Under the pieces are notes generated by a model, which saw nothing but the letters and a program-made list of their open reading frames with translations, had not been told where the DNA came from and did no database searches. A program made the position numbers and the translations under genes. This document shows, in pieces, positions 16,201 to 24,147 of a DNA stretch of 64,000 nt; position 1 is the stretch's first letter; each line of letters begins with the position of its first letter. Origin of the DNA: Streptomyces sp. (GTDB lineage: Bacteria; Actinomycetota; Actinomycetes; Streptomycetales; Streptomycetaceae); contig NZ_JAEKKT010000232.1 in the NCBI RefSeq assembly GCF_019510245.1, positions 1-64,000 of the forward strand, in the 5' to 3' direction.

Positions 16201-16274
16201 TGGGGCGGGTGGGACTCGAACCCACGGCCGACGGATTATGAGTCCGCTGCTCTAACCGGCTGAGCTACCGCCCC
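16201..16274 (-). tRNA. tRNA with CAU anticodon (Met or lysidine-Ile)
   Basis: The minus strand folds as a complete cloverleaf: acceptor GGGGCGG/CCGCCCC, D arm AGCTCAGCCGGTTAGAGC, anticodon loop CTCATAA, T arm GTGGG-TTCGAGT-CCCAC, discriminator A, CCA not encoded. Anticodon CAU with this elongator-type loop is either tRNA-Met(e) or the tRNA-Ile that receives lysidine; they cannot be separated safely by eye. It marks the right border of the accessory region. Confidence 0.92.
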
Positions 16275-16432
16275 ATAGCGGCGTGTCGCGTACAAGTGTG
16301 CGCGCCGTCTGCCGCAGCATAGCCGCTCATACGATCTCCTGCTTCGGCTGGTCGGCGAACTGCGACGTTCACGACCTTGAGGACATCGACGCAGGCCCGG
16401 CGGTTCCCGCGGACGCGCAACGGACATGAAAA

Positions 16433-16452
16433 AGGACCCCCGCAGGGGTCCT
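16433..16452 (-). terminator. Intrinsic terminator of tRNA-Asn operon
   Basis: Hairpin AGGACCCC-TGCG-GGGGTCCT followed on the minus strand by TTTTTC. It lies 11 nt downstream of the second-transcribed tRNA-Asn and is one of the few terminators here with a T-tract. Confidence 0.85.
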
Positions 16453-16463
16453 CGTTCAGCATG

Positions 16464-16536
16464 CTCCCCCGACTGGACTCGAACCAGTAACCTGCCGGTT
16501 AACAGCCGGCTGCTCTGCCAATTGAGCTACGGAGGA
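16464..16536 (-). tRNA. tRNA-Asn (GUU), copy 2
   Basis: 73-nt cloverleaf with acceptor TCCTCCG/CGGGGGA, anticodon stem GCCGG-CTGTTAA-CCGGC (anticodon GTT) and T arm ACTGG-TTCGAGT-CCAGT. It is identical over its length to the neighbouring copy, from which it is separated by 5 nt, so the two are co-transcribed. Confidence 0.95.
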
Positions 16537-16541
16537 CCGAG

Positions 16542-16614
16542 CTCCCCCGACTGGACTCGAACCAGTAACCTGCCGGTTAACAGCCGGCTGCTCTGCCAAT
16601 TGAGCTACGGAGGA
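16542..16614 (-). tRNA. tRNA-Asn (GUU), copy 1
   Basis: Identical to the copy at 16464-16536 and transcribed first on the minus strand. CCA is not encoded. Confidence 0.95.
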
Positions 16615-16746
16615 ATGCCTCGTTGCATCGAACGTACCTTCCTGGGTATTCGCCAGGGGGCGCCCGCTCGCTGCGACACATACATTAGCGCAAGCAGGGG
16701 GGTGCTCCGCCAATCGGTACTCCCCCACGTCGGAAGGGTGGCCGCC

Positions 16747-17052
16747 ATGCGCTACAAGCTCACGTTCGTCGTCGGGCTCGCTCTGGGTTACGTGCTCGGC
16801 ACGCGAGCCGGACGCGAGCGCTACGAACAGCTGAAGAAGTCGGCCCGCCAGGTGGCCCAGAACCCAGCCGTCCGCAACACCGCCGAGACCGCCGCCCAGC
16901 AGGGTCGCGTCTACGCCGGCAAGGCGATCCACTCGGTGAGCGAGAAGGTCGGCGACCGCATGCCCGACTCGGTCGCGGCCCGGGTCCGGTCCCTGCGCGA
17001 ACGCAACACCGACGGAGCAGTCGGCGACGACTGGGGTACCAGCAACACCTGA
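16747..17052 (+). CDS. YtxH-like small membrane-associated protein
   Basis: 101 residues: one N-terminal hydrophobic segment (LTFVVGLALGYVLGTRAGRERYEQL) followed by a basic amphipathic helix, the pattern of YtxH/general-stress small proteins. ATG 16747 has GGAAGGG upstream. Longer readings run through the tRNA genes and are artefacts. Function is unknown; a membrane-associated structural or stress role is likely. Confidence 0.8.
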   Translation: MRYKLTFVVGLALGYVLGTRAGRERYEQLKKSARQVAQNPAVRNTAETAAQQGRVYAGKAIHSVSEKVGDRMPDSVAARVRSLRERNTDGAVGDDWGTSNT

Positions 17053-17235
17053 CAGCGCTTTCCGGAGAGCCGGGCAGCCCGTCCGACCTGGGCGCGGGAC
17101 TGTATCGAGGTGCGGCTCCGCCGCGTGCGGGCGAGCGGCCCCCACTCGCCCGCGCCCGCCGTACGACACAGGGCACCCACCCCAGAAGACGCCCGTCGGC
17201 CGAACCACAGCGGCGCGTGCGGCAGAATTTCGGTC

Positions 17236-18690
17236 ATGGGGATAGTCGCCGGGTTGGACAGCTCACCCGATTTCACTCGCATCGTGGTCTGCGACACGGA
17301 CACGGGTGCGGTGCTCCGCCAGGGGTACGCACCGCACCCGGTCGACACGCCGGACGGCGCGGCGCGCCCCAGTGACGTCGACCCGCAGGCCTGGCTGCTC
17401 TCCCTCGGCGAGGCGGCCGGCGGCGGGCTCCTGGAGGGCGTGCAGGCCATCGGCGTGTCCGCGCAGCAGAACGCGGTGATCCCGCTGGACGCCCAGGGCA
17501 ACACCGTCCGCCCCGCGATGGTCGGCGGCGACAAGCGCGCCCAGGTCGCGGCCGCCGATCTCATCGACGCGCTGGGCGGCCGGGAGGCCTGGGCGCAGGC
17601 GGTGGGTACCCTGCCGCAGGCCGCGCACCCCGTCACCAAGCTGCGCTGGCTGGCGAAGACCGAGCCGGAGAACGCCCGCCGGACCGCCGTACTGCTGCAG
17701 GCCCACGACTGGCTGGTGTGGCAGCTGCTCGGCCGGCCGGTCAGGAGGACCACCGATCGCGGCGGGGCCTCCGGGACCGGGTACTGGTCGGCGGCCACCG
17801 GCGGTTACCGGCCCGACCTCGTCGAACTCGCCCTGGGGCACCAGGCGATGCTGCCCGAGGTGATCGGGCCGTCCGACGCGGCCGGTACCACGCCGGAGGG
17901 GCTGCTGATCTCGGCCGGGACCGGCGAGACCATGGCCGCCGCCTTCGGTCTCGGGCTCGGGTTCGGGGACGCCGTGGTCTCGCTCGGCGCCTCGGGGTCG
18001 GTGATGGCCGTGCACACCGAGGCGCTCGCCGACACCTCCGGGATGATCACCTCGCTCGCCGACGCCACCGGCATGCACCTGCCGGTCCTCACCACGCTCA
18101 ACGCGGTACGGGCCCTGCGCGGCACCGCCGAGCTGCTCGGGCTGGCCGATCTGGAGGCCCTCTCCGACCTGGCGATGAAGTCCACGCCCGGCTCGCACGG
18201 GCTGGTCATGCTGCCGTATCTGGAGGGTGAGCGGACGCCGAACCTGCCGCACACCGCCGGCACGCTGGCCGGGCTGCGGCGGGAGTCGATGAAGGCCGAG
18301 CATCTCGCGCGGGCCGCCTTCGAGGGCATGCTCTGCGGGCTCGCCGACGCGCTGGACGTGCTGCGCGGCCGGGGTGTCGAGGTACGGCGGATCTTCCTGC
18401 TGGGGCAGGCCGCCGAGCTGCCGGCCGTACAGGCGGCGGCGCCGATGCTGTTCGGCACCCAGGTCGTCGTACCGCAGCCGGCGGACTACGCGGCGATCGG
18501 GGCCGCCCGGCAGGCGGCCTGGGCGCTCGGGGTCTCACAGGGGACGCTGGACCCGCGTACCCCGCCGGTGTGGCAGGGCGCGGCCGCGCAGGTGCTGGAG
18601 CCCGGGGACGAGCTGGCGGTCGGGCAGGCGGTGCGGCAGCAGTTCGTCTCGGTGCGGGAGCAGACCCATCCAGGGGCGTTCCGGGCGTAA
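17236..18690 (+). CDS. FGGY-family carbohydrate kinase (xylulokinase-like), variant active site
   Basis: 484 residues with the FGGY fold: N-terminal AGLDSSPDFTRIVVCD, middle ASGTGYWSAATG as in xylulokinases, and a C-terminal actin-like domain (LGASGSVMAVH, LPYLEGERTPNLP). Two key positions differ from xylulokinases: the GxGDN motif with the catalytic Asp reads GTGET (Glu231), and the phosphate-binding loop Lys is Arg. It may phosphorylate an unusual polyol or have reduced activity. ATG 17236 is chosen because family homology starts there. Monocistronic by spacing. Confidence 0.8.
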   Translation: MGIVAGLDSSPDFTRIVVCDTDTGAVLRQGYAPHPVDTPDGAARPSDVDPQAWLLSLGEAAGGGLLEGVQAIGVSAQQNAVIPLDAQGNTVRPAMVGGDKRAQVAAADLIDALGGREAWAQAVGTLPQAAHPVTKLRWLAKTEPENARRTAVLLQAHDWLVWQLLGRPVRRTTDRGGASGTGYWSAATGGYRPDLVELALGHQAMLPEVIGPSDAAGTTPEGLLISAGTGETMAAAFGLGLGFGDAVVSLGASGSVMAVHTEALADTSGMITSLADATGMHLPVLTTLNAVRALRGTAELLGLADLEALSDLAMKSTPGSHGLVMLPYLEGERTPNLPHTAGTLAGLRRESMKAEHLARAAFEGMLCGLADALDVLRGRGVEVRRIFLLGQAAELPAVQAAAPMLFGTQVVVPQPADYAAIGAARQAAWALGVSQGTLDPRTPPVWQGAAAQVLEPGDELAVGQAVRQQFVSVREQTHPGAFRA

Positions 18691-18854
18691 CCCCCGCGAA
18701 GCGTACGTCCGCGTCCCTCGGCGTTCGTCCGCTGTCGGGTTAATCGGTTGAGGTAACGCGGGTGGAGTGTCGGACGATAGGGGCCTAGGGCAAACACCCC
18801 GCCCACCGGGCGGGCGACCCCGCCCACCCCACCGCCGACTCCGAGAGACGTAGC
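18691..18854 (+). promoter_or_regulatory. Leader/promoter of ABC exporter operon with hairpin
   Basis: 164 nt. It contains a CCCGCCC-ACC-GGGCGGG hairpin (18798-18814) that could end the kinase transcript or attenuate the exporter. No promoter hexamers stand out. Confidence 0.45.
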
Positions 18855-20588
18855 GTGCTCATACGACTTCTGCGGACCTACCTCAGGCCCTACAGGAAAC
18901 CCATCTCCATCCTGGTGCTGCTGCAGTTCCTGCAGACCTGCGCCACTCTCTACCTGCCCACGCTCAACGCGCACATCATCGACAACGGCGTCGTGAAGGG
19001 TGACACGGATTACATCCTGACGTTCGGCGCCCTGATGATCGGCATCTCGCTCGCTCAGGTGGTGTGCAACGTCGGTGCCGTCTACTACGGCGCCAGGACC
19101 GCGTCCGCGCTCGGCCGGGACGTGCGTGCCGCCGTCTTCGACCGCGTGCAGTCCTTCTCCTCGCGTGAGGTGGGTCACTTCGGGGCGCCCTCGCTCATCA
19201 CCCGTACGACCAACGACGTACAGCAGGTCCAGATGCTGGTCCTGATGGCGTTCACCCTGATGGCGTCGGCGCCCATCATGTGTGTCGGCGGCATCGTGCT
19301 CGCCCTCGGCCTGGACGTTCCGCTCTCCGGGGTGCTGGTCGCCGTCGTACCCGTGCTCGGCATCTCCGTGACCCTGATCGTGCGGCGGCTGCGCCCGCTG
19401 TTCCGGGCCATGCAGGTGCGGCTCGACACGGTGAACCGGGTGCTGCGCGAGCAGATCACCGGCAACCGGGTGATCCGCGCGTTCGTCCGCGACGAGTACG
19501 AGCAGGGCCGGTTCGGCAAGGCCAACAAGGACCTGACGGACATGCAGCTGGCCACCGGCAACATGCTCGCCCTGATGTTCCCGATCGTCATGACGACGGT
19601 GAACGTGTCGTCGATCGCGGTGGTCTGGTTCGGCGCCCACCGCATCGACAGCGGCGGCATGGCGATCGGTGACCTGACCGCCTTCCTCGCCTACCTCATG
19701 CAGATCGTGATGTCCGTGATGATGGCCACCTTCATGTTCATGATGGTGCCGCGCGCGGAGGTCTGCGCCGAGCGCATCGAGGAGGTGCTGGACACCGAGT
19801 CCAGCGTCGTCCCGCCGCTCGCGCCGGTCACCGAGCTGCGCCGGCACGGCCATCTGGAGATCAGGGGCGCCGGGTTCCGCTATCCGGGTGCCGAGGAGCC
19901 GGTGCTCAAGGCCGTCGACCTGGTCGCCCGGCCCGGCGAGGTGACCGCCGTGATCGGGTCCACCGGCAGCGGCAAGTCCACCCTGCTCGGGCTGGTCGCG
20001 CGCCTCTTCGACGCCACGGACGGCTCCGTCCTCGTGGACGGCGAGGACGTCTCGGGCCTCGACCCGAAGCTGCTCGCGCAGACGGTCGGCATGGTCCCGC
20101 AGAAGCCGTACCTGTTCGCCGGCACCGTGGCGACCAACCTGCGCTACGGCAACCCGGACGCCACCGACGAGGAACTGTGGCACGCGCTGGAGGTGGCGCA
20201 GGCCAAGGGCTTCGTGGAGAAGCTGGAGGGCGGGCTGAACGCGCCCATCGCCCAGGGCGGTACGAACGTCTCCGGCGGTCAGCGTCAGCGCCTCGCCATC
20301 GCCCGGACGCTCGTGCAGCGCCCGGAGATCTACCTCTTCGACGACTCCTTCTCCGCCCTCGACTACGCGACCGACGCCGCCCTGCGCGCCGCGCTCGCCC
20401 AGGAGACGGCCGAGGCGACCGTCGTCATCGTCGCCCAGCGGGTGGCGACCATCAGAGACGCCGACCGGATCGTCGTCCTCGACGAGGGACGCGTCGTCGG
20501 CACCGGCCGCCACCACGAACTCATGGCCGGCAACGAGACCTACCGGGAGATCGTGCTCTCCCAGCTCACGGAAGCGGAGGCTGCCTGA
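18855..20588 (+). CDS. ABC exporter half-transporter, degenerate-site subunit
   Basis: 577 residues: six-helix transmembrane domain (about 1-310), then an ATPase with Walker A GSTGSGKST, signature VSGGQRQRLAI, Walker B YLFDDSFSALD and switch VAQRVATI. The residue after Walker B is Asp instead of Glu and the switch His is Gln, so its composite ATP site is non-catalytic. This is known from heterodimeric exporters such as BmrCD or TM287/288. GTG start at 18855; the stop overlaps the next ATG, so the partner is made in equal amount. The substrate (drug, lipid or peptide) is unknown. Confidence 0.9.
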   Translation: MLIRLLRTYLRPYRKPISILVLLQFLQTCATLYLPTLNAHIIDNGVVKGDTDYILTFGALMIGISLAQVVCNVGAVYYGARTASALGRDVRAAVFDRVQSFSSREVGHFGAPSLITRTTNDVQQVQMLVLMAFTLMASAPIMCVGGIVLALGLDVPLSGVLVAVVPVLGISVTLIVRRLRPLFRAMQVRLDTVNRVLREQITGNRVIRAFVRDEYEQGRFGKANKDLTDMQLATGNMLALMFPIVMTTVNVSSIAVVWFGAHRIDSGGMAIGDLTAFLAYLMQIVMSVMMATFMFMMVPRAEVCAERIEEVLDTESSVVPPLAPVTELRRHGHLEIRGAGFRYPGAEEPVLKAVDLVARPGEVTAVIGSTGSGKSTLLGLVARLFDATDGSVLVDGEDVSGLDPKLLAQTVGMVPQKPYLFAGTVATNLRYGNPDATDEELWHALEVAQAKGFVEKLEGGLNAPIAQGGTNVSGGQRQRLAIARTLVQRPEIYLFDDSFSALDYATDAALRAALAQETAEATVVIVAQRVATIRDADRIVVLDEGRVVGTGRHHELMAGNETYREIVLSQLTEAEAA

Positions 20589-22516
20589 TGGCCGGGCCCA
20601 TGGGACGCATGATGGGCGGGGGCGGCCCCGACCAGCGCTCGATGGACTTCAAGAACTCGGGCAAACGGCTCCTCGCCCGGTTCAAACCCGAACGGCTCAC
20701 GATCTACCTGCTGCTGTTCTGCGTGGTCGCGAGCGTCGCCCTCAACGTGATCGGCCCGAAGATCCTCGGCCGGGCCACCGACCTGGTCTTCGCCGGTGTC
20801 ATCGGCAAGCAGATGCCGGCCGGGGCCACCAAGGAACAGGTCCTGGCGGGCATGCGCGAGCGCGGCCAGGGGACCGTCGCCGACATGCTCAAGAGCACCG
20901 ACTTCACGCCGGGCAAGGGCATCGACTTCGACCAGGTCGGCAGTGTCCTGCTGTTCGCGCTCTGCACCTACGTCGTCGCCGGCCTGCTGATGGCGGTGGC
21001 GACCCGGCTCGTCAACCGGTCCGTCAACCGCACGATGTACCGGCTGCGCGAGGACGTCCAGGCGAAGCTGTCCCGGCTGCCGCTCTCCTACTTCGACAAG
21101 CGGCAGCGCGGCGAGGTGCTCTCCCGCGCCACCAACGACATCGACAACATCGGCCAGACCCTCCAGCAGTCGATGGGCCAGCTCATCAACTCGCTGCTCA
21201 CCATCATCGGCGTGCTCGCGGTGATGTTCTGGGTGTCCTGGATCCTGGCGCTGGTGGCCCTGGTCACCGTGCCGCTGTCCTTCCTGGTCGCGACCCGCAT
21301 CGGCAAGCGCTCGCAGCCGCACTTCGTGCAGCAGTGGCGCTCCACCGGCAAGCTGAACGCCCACGTCGAGGAGATGTACACCGGGCACACCCTGGTGAAG
21401 GTGTTCGGCCGGCAGGAGGAGTCGGCGCAGCAGTTCGCCGAGCAGAACGAGGCGCTGTACGAGGCCGGGTTCAAGGCGCAGTTCAACAGCGGCATCATGC
21501 AGCCGCTGATGATGTTCGTGTCGAACCTGAACTACGTGCTGGTGGCCGTGGTAGGCGGTCTGCGGGTCGCCTCCGGCGCCCTGTCCATCGGTGACGTCCA
21601 GGCCTTCATCCAGTACTCCCGGCAGTTCTCGATGCCGCTGACCCAGGTCGCCTCCATGGCCAACCTGGTGCAGTCCGGGGTCGCCTCCGCCGAGCGGATC
21701 TTCGAACTCCTCGACGCGGAGGAGCAGGAGGCCGACCCGGTTCCCGGCGAGCGCCCCGCCGAACTGCGCGGCCGGGTCGCCCTGGAGCACGTCTCCTTCC
21801 GCTACGACCCGGAGAAGCCGCTCATCGAGGACCTCTCCCTCACGGTGGAGCCGGGCCACACGGTCGCGATCGTCGGCCCGACCGGCGCCGGCAAGACCAC
21901 GCTGGTCAACCTCCTCATGCGGTTCTACGACGTCTCCGGCGGCCGGATCACCCTCGACGGGGTCGACATCACCCGCATGTCCCGGGACGAACTCCGCGCC
22001 GGCATCGGCATGGTGCTTCAGGACACCTGGCTGTTCGGCGGCTCCATCGCGGAGAACATCGCGTACGGCGCGGCCCGCGAGGTCACCCGGGGCGAGATCG
22101 AGGAGGCGGCACGGGCCGCCCACGCCGACCGGTTCGTCCGGACCCTGCCCGACGGCTACGACACGGTCATCGACGACGAGGGCACGGGGGTCAGCGCCGG
22201 TGAGAAGCAGCTCATCACCATCGCGCGCGCCTTCCTGTCCGACCCGACGATCCTCGTCCTCGACGAAGCGACGTCGTCGGTCGACACCCGTACCGAGGTC
22301 CTGATCCAGAAGGCGATGGCCAAACTGGCGGACGGGCGGACGTCGTTCGTGATCGCGCACCGCCTTTCGACGATCCGGGACGCGGACACCATCCTCGTGA
22401 TGGAGAACGGCTCGATCGTGGAACAGGGCGCGCACGCCGAGCTGCTGGCCGCGGACGGGGCGTACGCGCGGCTGTACAAGGCGCAGTTCGCGCAGGCGGT
22501 GGCCGAGGTGGACTGA
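20588..22516 (+). CDS. ABC exporter half-transporter, catalytic subunit
   Basis: 642 residues with a canonical ATPase: Walker A GPTGAGKTT, Walker B ILVLDEATSSVD, switch IAHRLSTI. The signature is degenerate (VSAGEKQLITIA), as expected for the partner whose signature faces the inactive site. The N-terminus is Met/Gly-rich (MAGPMGRMMGGGG), and a roughly 60-residue insertion after TM1 (IGKQMPAGATKEQ...) is typical of this subunit in actinobacteria. The ATG overlaps the upstream stop (TGATG). Confidence 0.92.
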   Translation: MAGPMGRMMGGGGPDQRSMDFKNSGKRLLARFKPERLTIYLLLFCVVASVALNVIGPKILGRATDLVFAGVIGKQMPAGATKEQVLAGMRERGQGTVADMLKSTDFTPGKGIDFDQVGSVLLFALCTYVVAGLLMAVATRLVNRSVNRTMYRLREDVQAKLSRLPLSYFDKRQRGEVLSRATNDIDNIGQTLQQSMGQLINSLLTIIGVLAVMFWVSWILALVALVTVPLSFLVATRIGKRSQPHFVQQWRSTGKLNAHVEEMYTGHTLVKVFGRQEESAQQFAEQNEALYEAGFKAQFNSGIMQPLMMFVSNLNYVLVAVVGGLRVASGALSIGDVQAFIQYSRQFSMPLTQVASMANLVQSGVASAERIFELLDAEEQEADPVPGERPAELRGRVALEHVSFRYDPEKPLIEDLSLTVEPGHTVAIVGPTGAGKTTLVNLLMRFYDVSGGRITLDGVDITRMSRDELRAGIGMVLQDTWLFGGSIAENIAYGAAREVTRGEIEEAARAAHADRFVRTLPDGYDTVIDDEGTGVSAGEKQLITIARAFLSDPTILVLDEATSSVDTRTEVLIQKAMAKLADGRTSFVIAHRLSTIRDADTILVMENGSIVEQGAHAELLAADGAYARLYKAQFAQAVAEVD

Positions 22517-22517
22517 G

Positions 22518-22740
22518 CGGGTGCGGTGCGCTGTGGGCGCGGGCGGGGGATTCACCCACCCGCGCTTGCGGGGTGCCTCCCCCAGCCTTCGGCCGGGGGG
22601 ACCCCCAGCGCCCACCCGTGCCGCCCCAGCGGCACGACTGCCCGCGGCTGGATGAACGACACGGCGGGGCAGCGCCCCGTAAGGGGCGCTGGGAAGGCTG
22701 GGGGAGGAACTGCGCGACCAGCCCCCACGCACCCGCAGCC
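22518..22740. repeat. Convergent pair of dispersed 3' repeat units (ABC operon / hrdA)
   Basis: The unit on the minus strand (22740-22671) begins 4 nt after the hrdA stop: GCGGGTGCGTGGGGGC, TGGTCGCGCAGTTCC, then a CCCCCAGCC run and the hairpin GCGCCCC-TTAC-GGGGCGC. A related plus-strand unit (22518-22620) follows the ABC stop with GTGCGGTGCGC and CCCCCAGCCTTCGGCCGGGGG. It probably acts as a bidirectional terminator. See the other copies at 26091, 28963, 54041 and 62238. Confidence 0.75.
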
Positions 22741-22744
22741 GGCG

Positions 22745-24043
22745 TCAGTCCAGGTAACCCCGAAGCTGATCCGCAAATGCATGGTCCCGGAGCTTGTTCA
22801 AGGTCTTGGACTCGATCTGGCGAATTCGCTCCCGCGTCACACCGAAAATCCGCCCTATCTCCTCCAGCGTCCGAGGCCGCCCGTCGGCCAGGCCGTACCG
22901 CAGCTGGACGACCTTCCGCTCCCGCTCCCCGAGCGTGGACAGCACCGCCTCCAGGTGCTCCCGCAGCAGCAGGAACGCCGCCGACTCGACCGGGCTCGCC
23001 GCGTCGCCGTCCTCGATGAGGTCACCGAGGGCGACGTCGTCCTCCTCGCCCACCGGGGCGTGCAGGGACACCGGCTCCTGGGCGAGGCGGAGTACCTCAC
23101 CCACCCGCTCCGGCGCCAGGTCCAGGTGCGCGGCGACCTCGTCCGGCGTCGGCTCGTGGCCCCGCTCCTGGAGCATCCGGCGCTGGACCCGGACGACGCG
23201 GTTGATCAGCTCCACCACGTGCACGGGGACGCGGATCGTGCGGGCCTGGTCGGCGAGGGCCCGGGACATGGCCTGGCGGATCCACCAGGTCGCGTACGTG
23301 GAGAACTTGTAGCCGCGGGCGTAGTCGAACTTCTCCACGGCGCGGATCAGCCCGAGGTTGCCCTCCTGCACCAGGTCGAGCATGGTCAGGCCGCGGCCGA
23401 CGTACCGTTTCGCGACCGACACCACCAGCCGCAGGTTCGCCTCGATGAGGCGGCGCTTGGCCATCCGGCCCATGACGACCAGCCGGTCCAGGTCCAGCGC
23501 CAGCTCGCTGTCGAGGTCGGGGGTGCTGCCCAGCTTCTCCTCGGCGAACAGGCCGGCCTCGACGCGGCGGGCGAGTTCGACCTCCTCGGCGGCGGTGAGC
23601 AGCGGGATGCGGCCGATCTCACGCAGGTACTGGCGGAACAGGTCGGAGGAGGGCCCGGCGGTGTCGGCGCGGGCGGCGGCCCGCGGCTCGGCGGGCTCGG
23701 GCTCGGGCTCCGCGTCGGGGGCATCGGCCGCGAGTTCCTCGGGAGCCGGGCCGTCCGGCTCGGTCTCGGGGTGCAGCGCGGCCCGGCTCTGCGGTGGTAC
23801 GCCGGCATGGCCGCCGCTGTCGGCTTCCGGCTCGTCCGTGAGCGTGCTGCTGTCTGTCTGGGTCAGGGTCTGGGTCTGCACGGGGGCGACCTCCTGGATG
23901 ATCGCTGCCAGGGGGTACGGCAGCGGTACTTCGGGGGCGGAGACGACGGCCTCGCCGCTGTCCGTCCCGTACGCGACGAGTGGAACGGCGGGGGTGTGGG
24001 ACCCGTCCGGGACGGGCCGGCCGCGCTCCGAGGACTCAGGCAC
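22745..24043 (-). CDS. hrdA: RNA polymerase principal-like sigma factor HrdA
   Basis: 432 residues from the GTG at 24043. Sigma-70 regions are all clear: region 1.2 (DLFRQYLREIGRIPLL), region 2 (NLRLVVSVAKRYVGRG... KFSTYATWWIRQAM), region 3 and region 4 (LEEIGRIFGVTRERIRQIESKTL). The N-terminal 110 residues are acidic and low-complexity, differing from HrdB. Adjacency to dnaG fits hrdA. Earlier in-frame starts (24070, 24079) were rejected because those codons lose the GC3 bias. HrdA is dispensable where tested, and its regulon is poorly known. Confidence 0.85.
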   Translation of the reverse strand: MPESSERGRPVPDGSHTPAVPLVAYGTDSGEAVVSAPEVPLPYPLAAIIQEVAPVQTQTLTQTDSSTLTDEPEADSGGHAGVPPQSRAALHPETEPDGPAPEELAADAPDAEPEPEPAEPRAAARADTAGPSSDLFRQYLREIGRIPLLTAAEEVELARRVEAGLFAEEKLGSTPDLDSELALDLDRLVVMGRMAKRRLIEANLRLVVSVAKRYVGRGLTMLDLVQEGNLGLIRAVEKFDYARGYKFSTYATWWIRQAMSRALADQARTIRVPVHVVELINRVVRVQRRMLQERGHEPTPDEVAAHLDLAPERVGEVLRLAQEPVSLHAPVGEEDDVALGDLIEDGDAASPVESAAFLLLREHLEAVLSTLGERERKVVQLRYGLADGRPRTLEEIGRIFGVTRERIRQIESKTLNKLRDHAFADQLRGYLD

Positions 24044-24147
24044 CGCACCCCAGTGTGGGGTAAGACACATCGCCGCCACGAGGGGCGTGCGGTGACTTTT
24101 TGCGTCCGGTCCGTGACCGCGCGGTTATCCTGCCGGCCGGCCGGGGC

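Noticed and set aside
16201..16220. attachment-site repeat of the tRNA 3' end inside the window
   Set aside because: Scanning the left 16 kb by eye found no second copy of GGGGCGGGTGGGACTC, so an att site pair cannot be claimed here.
16456..17208. Minus-strand frame containing SSVAQLAEQPAVNRQVTGSSPVGG twice
   Set aside because: This peptide is the translation of the two tRNA-Asn genes, a familiar false protein.
18486..20516. 676-codon minus-strand open frame
   Set aside because: Antisense to the ABC transporter gene, whose Walker and signature motifs are clear; the antisense product is Gly/Arg/Asp/His-rich without a fold.
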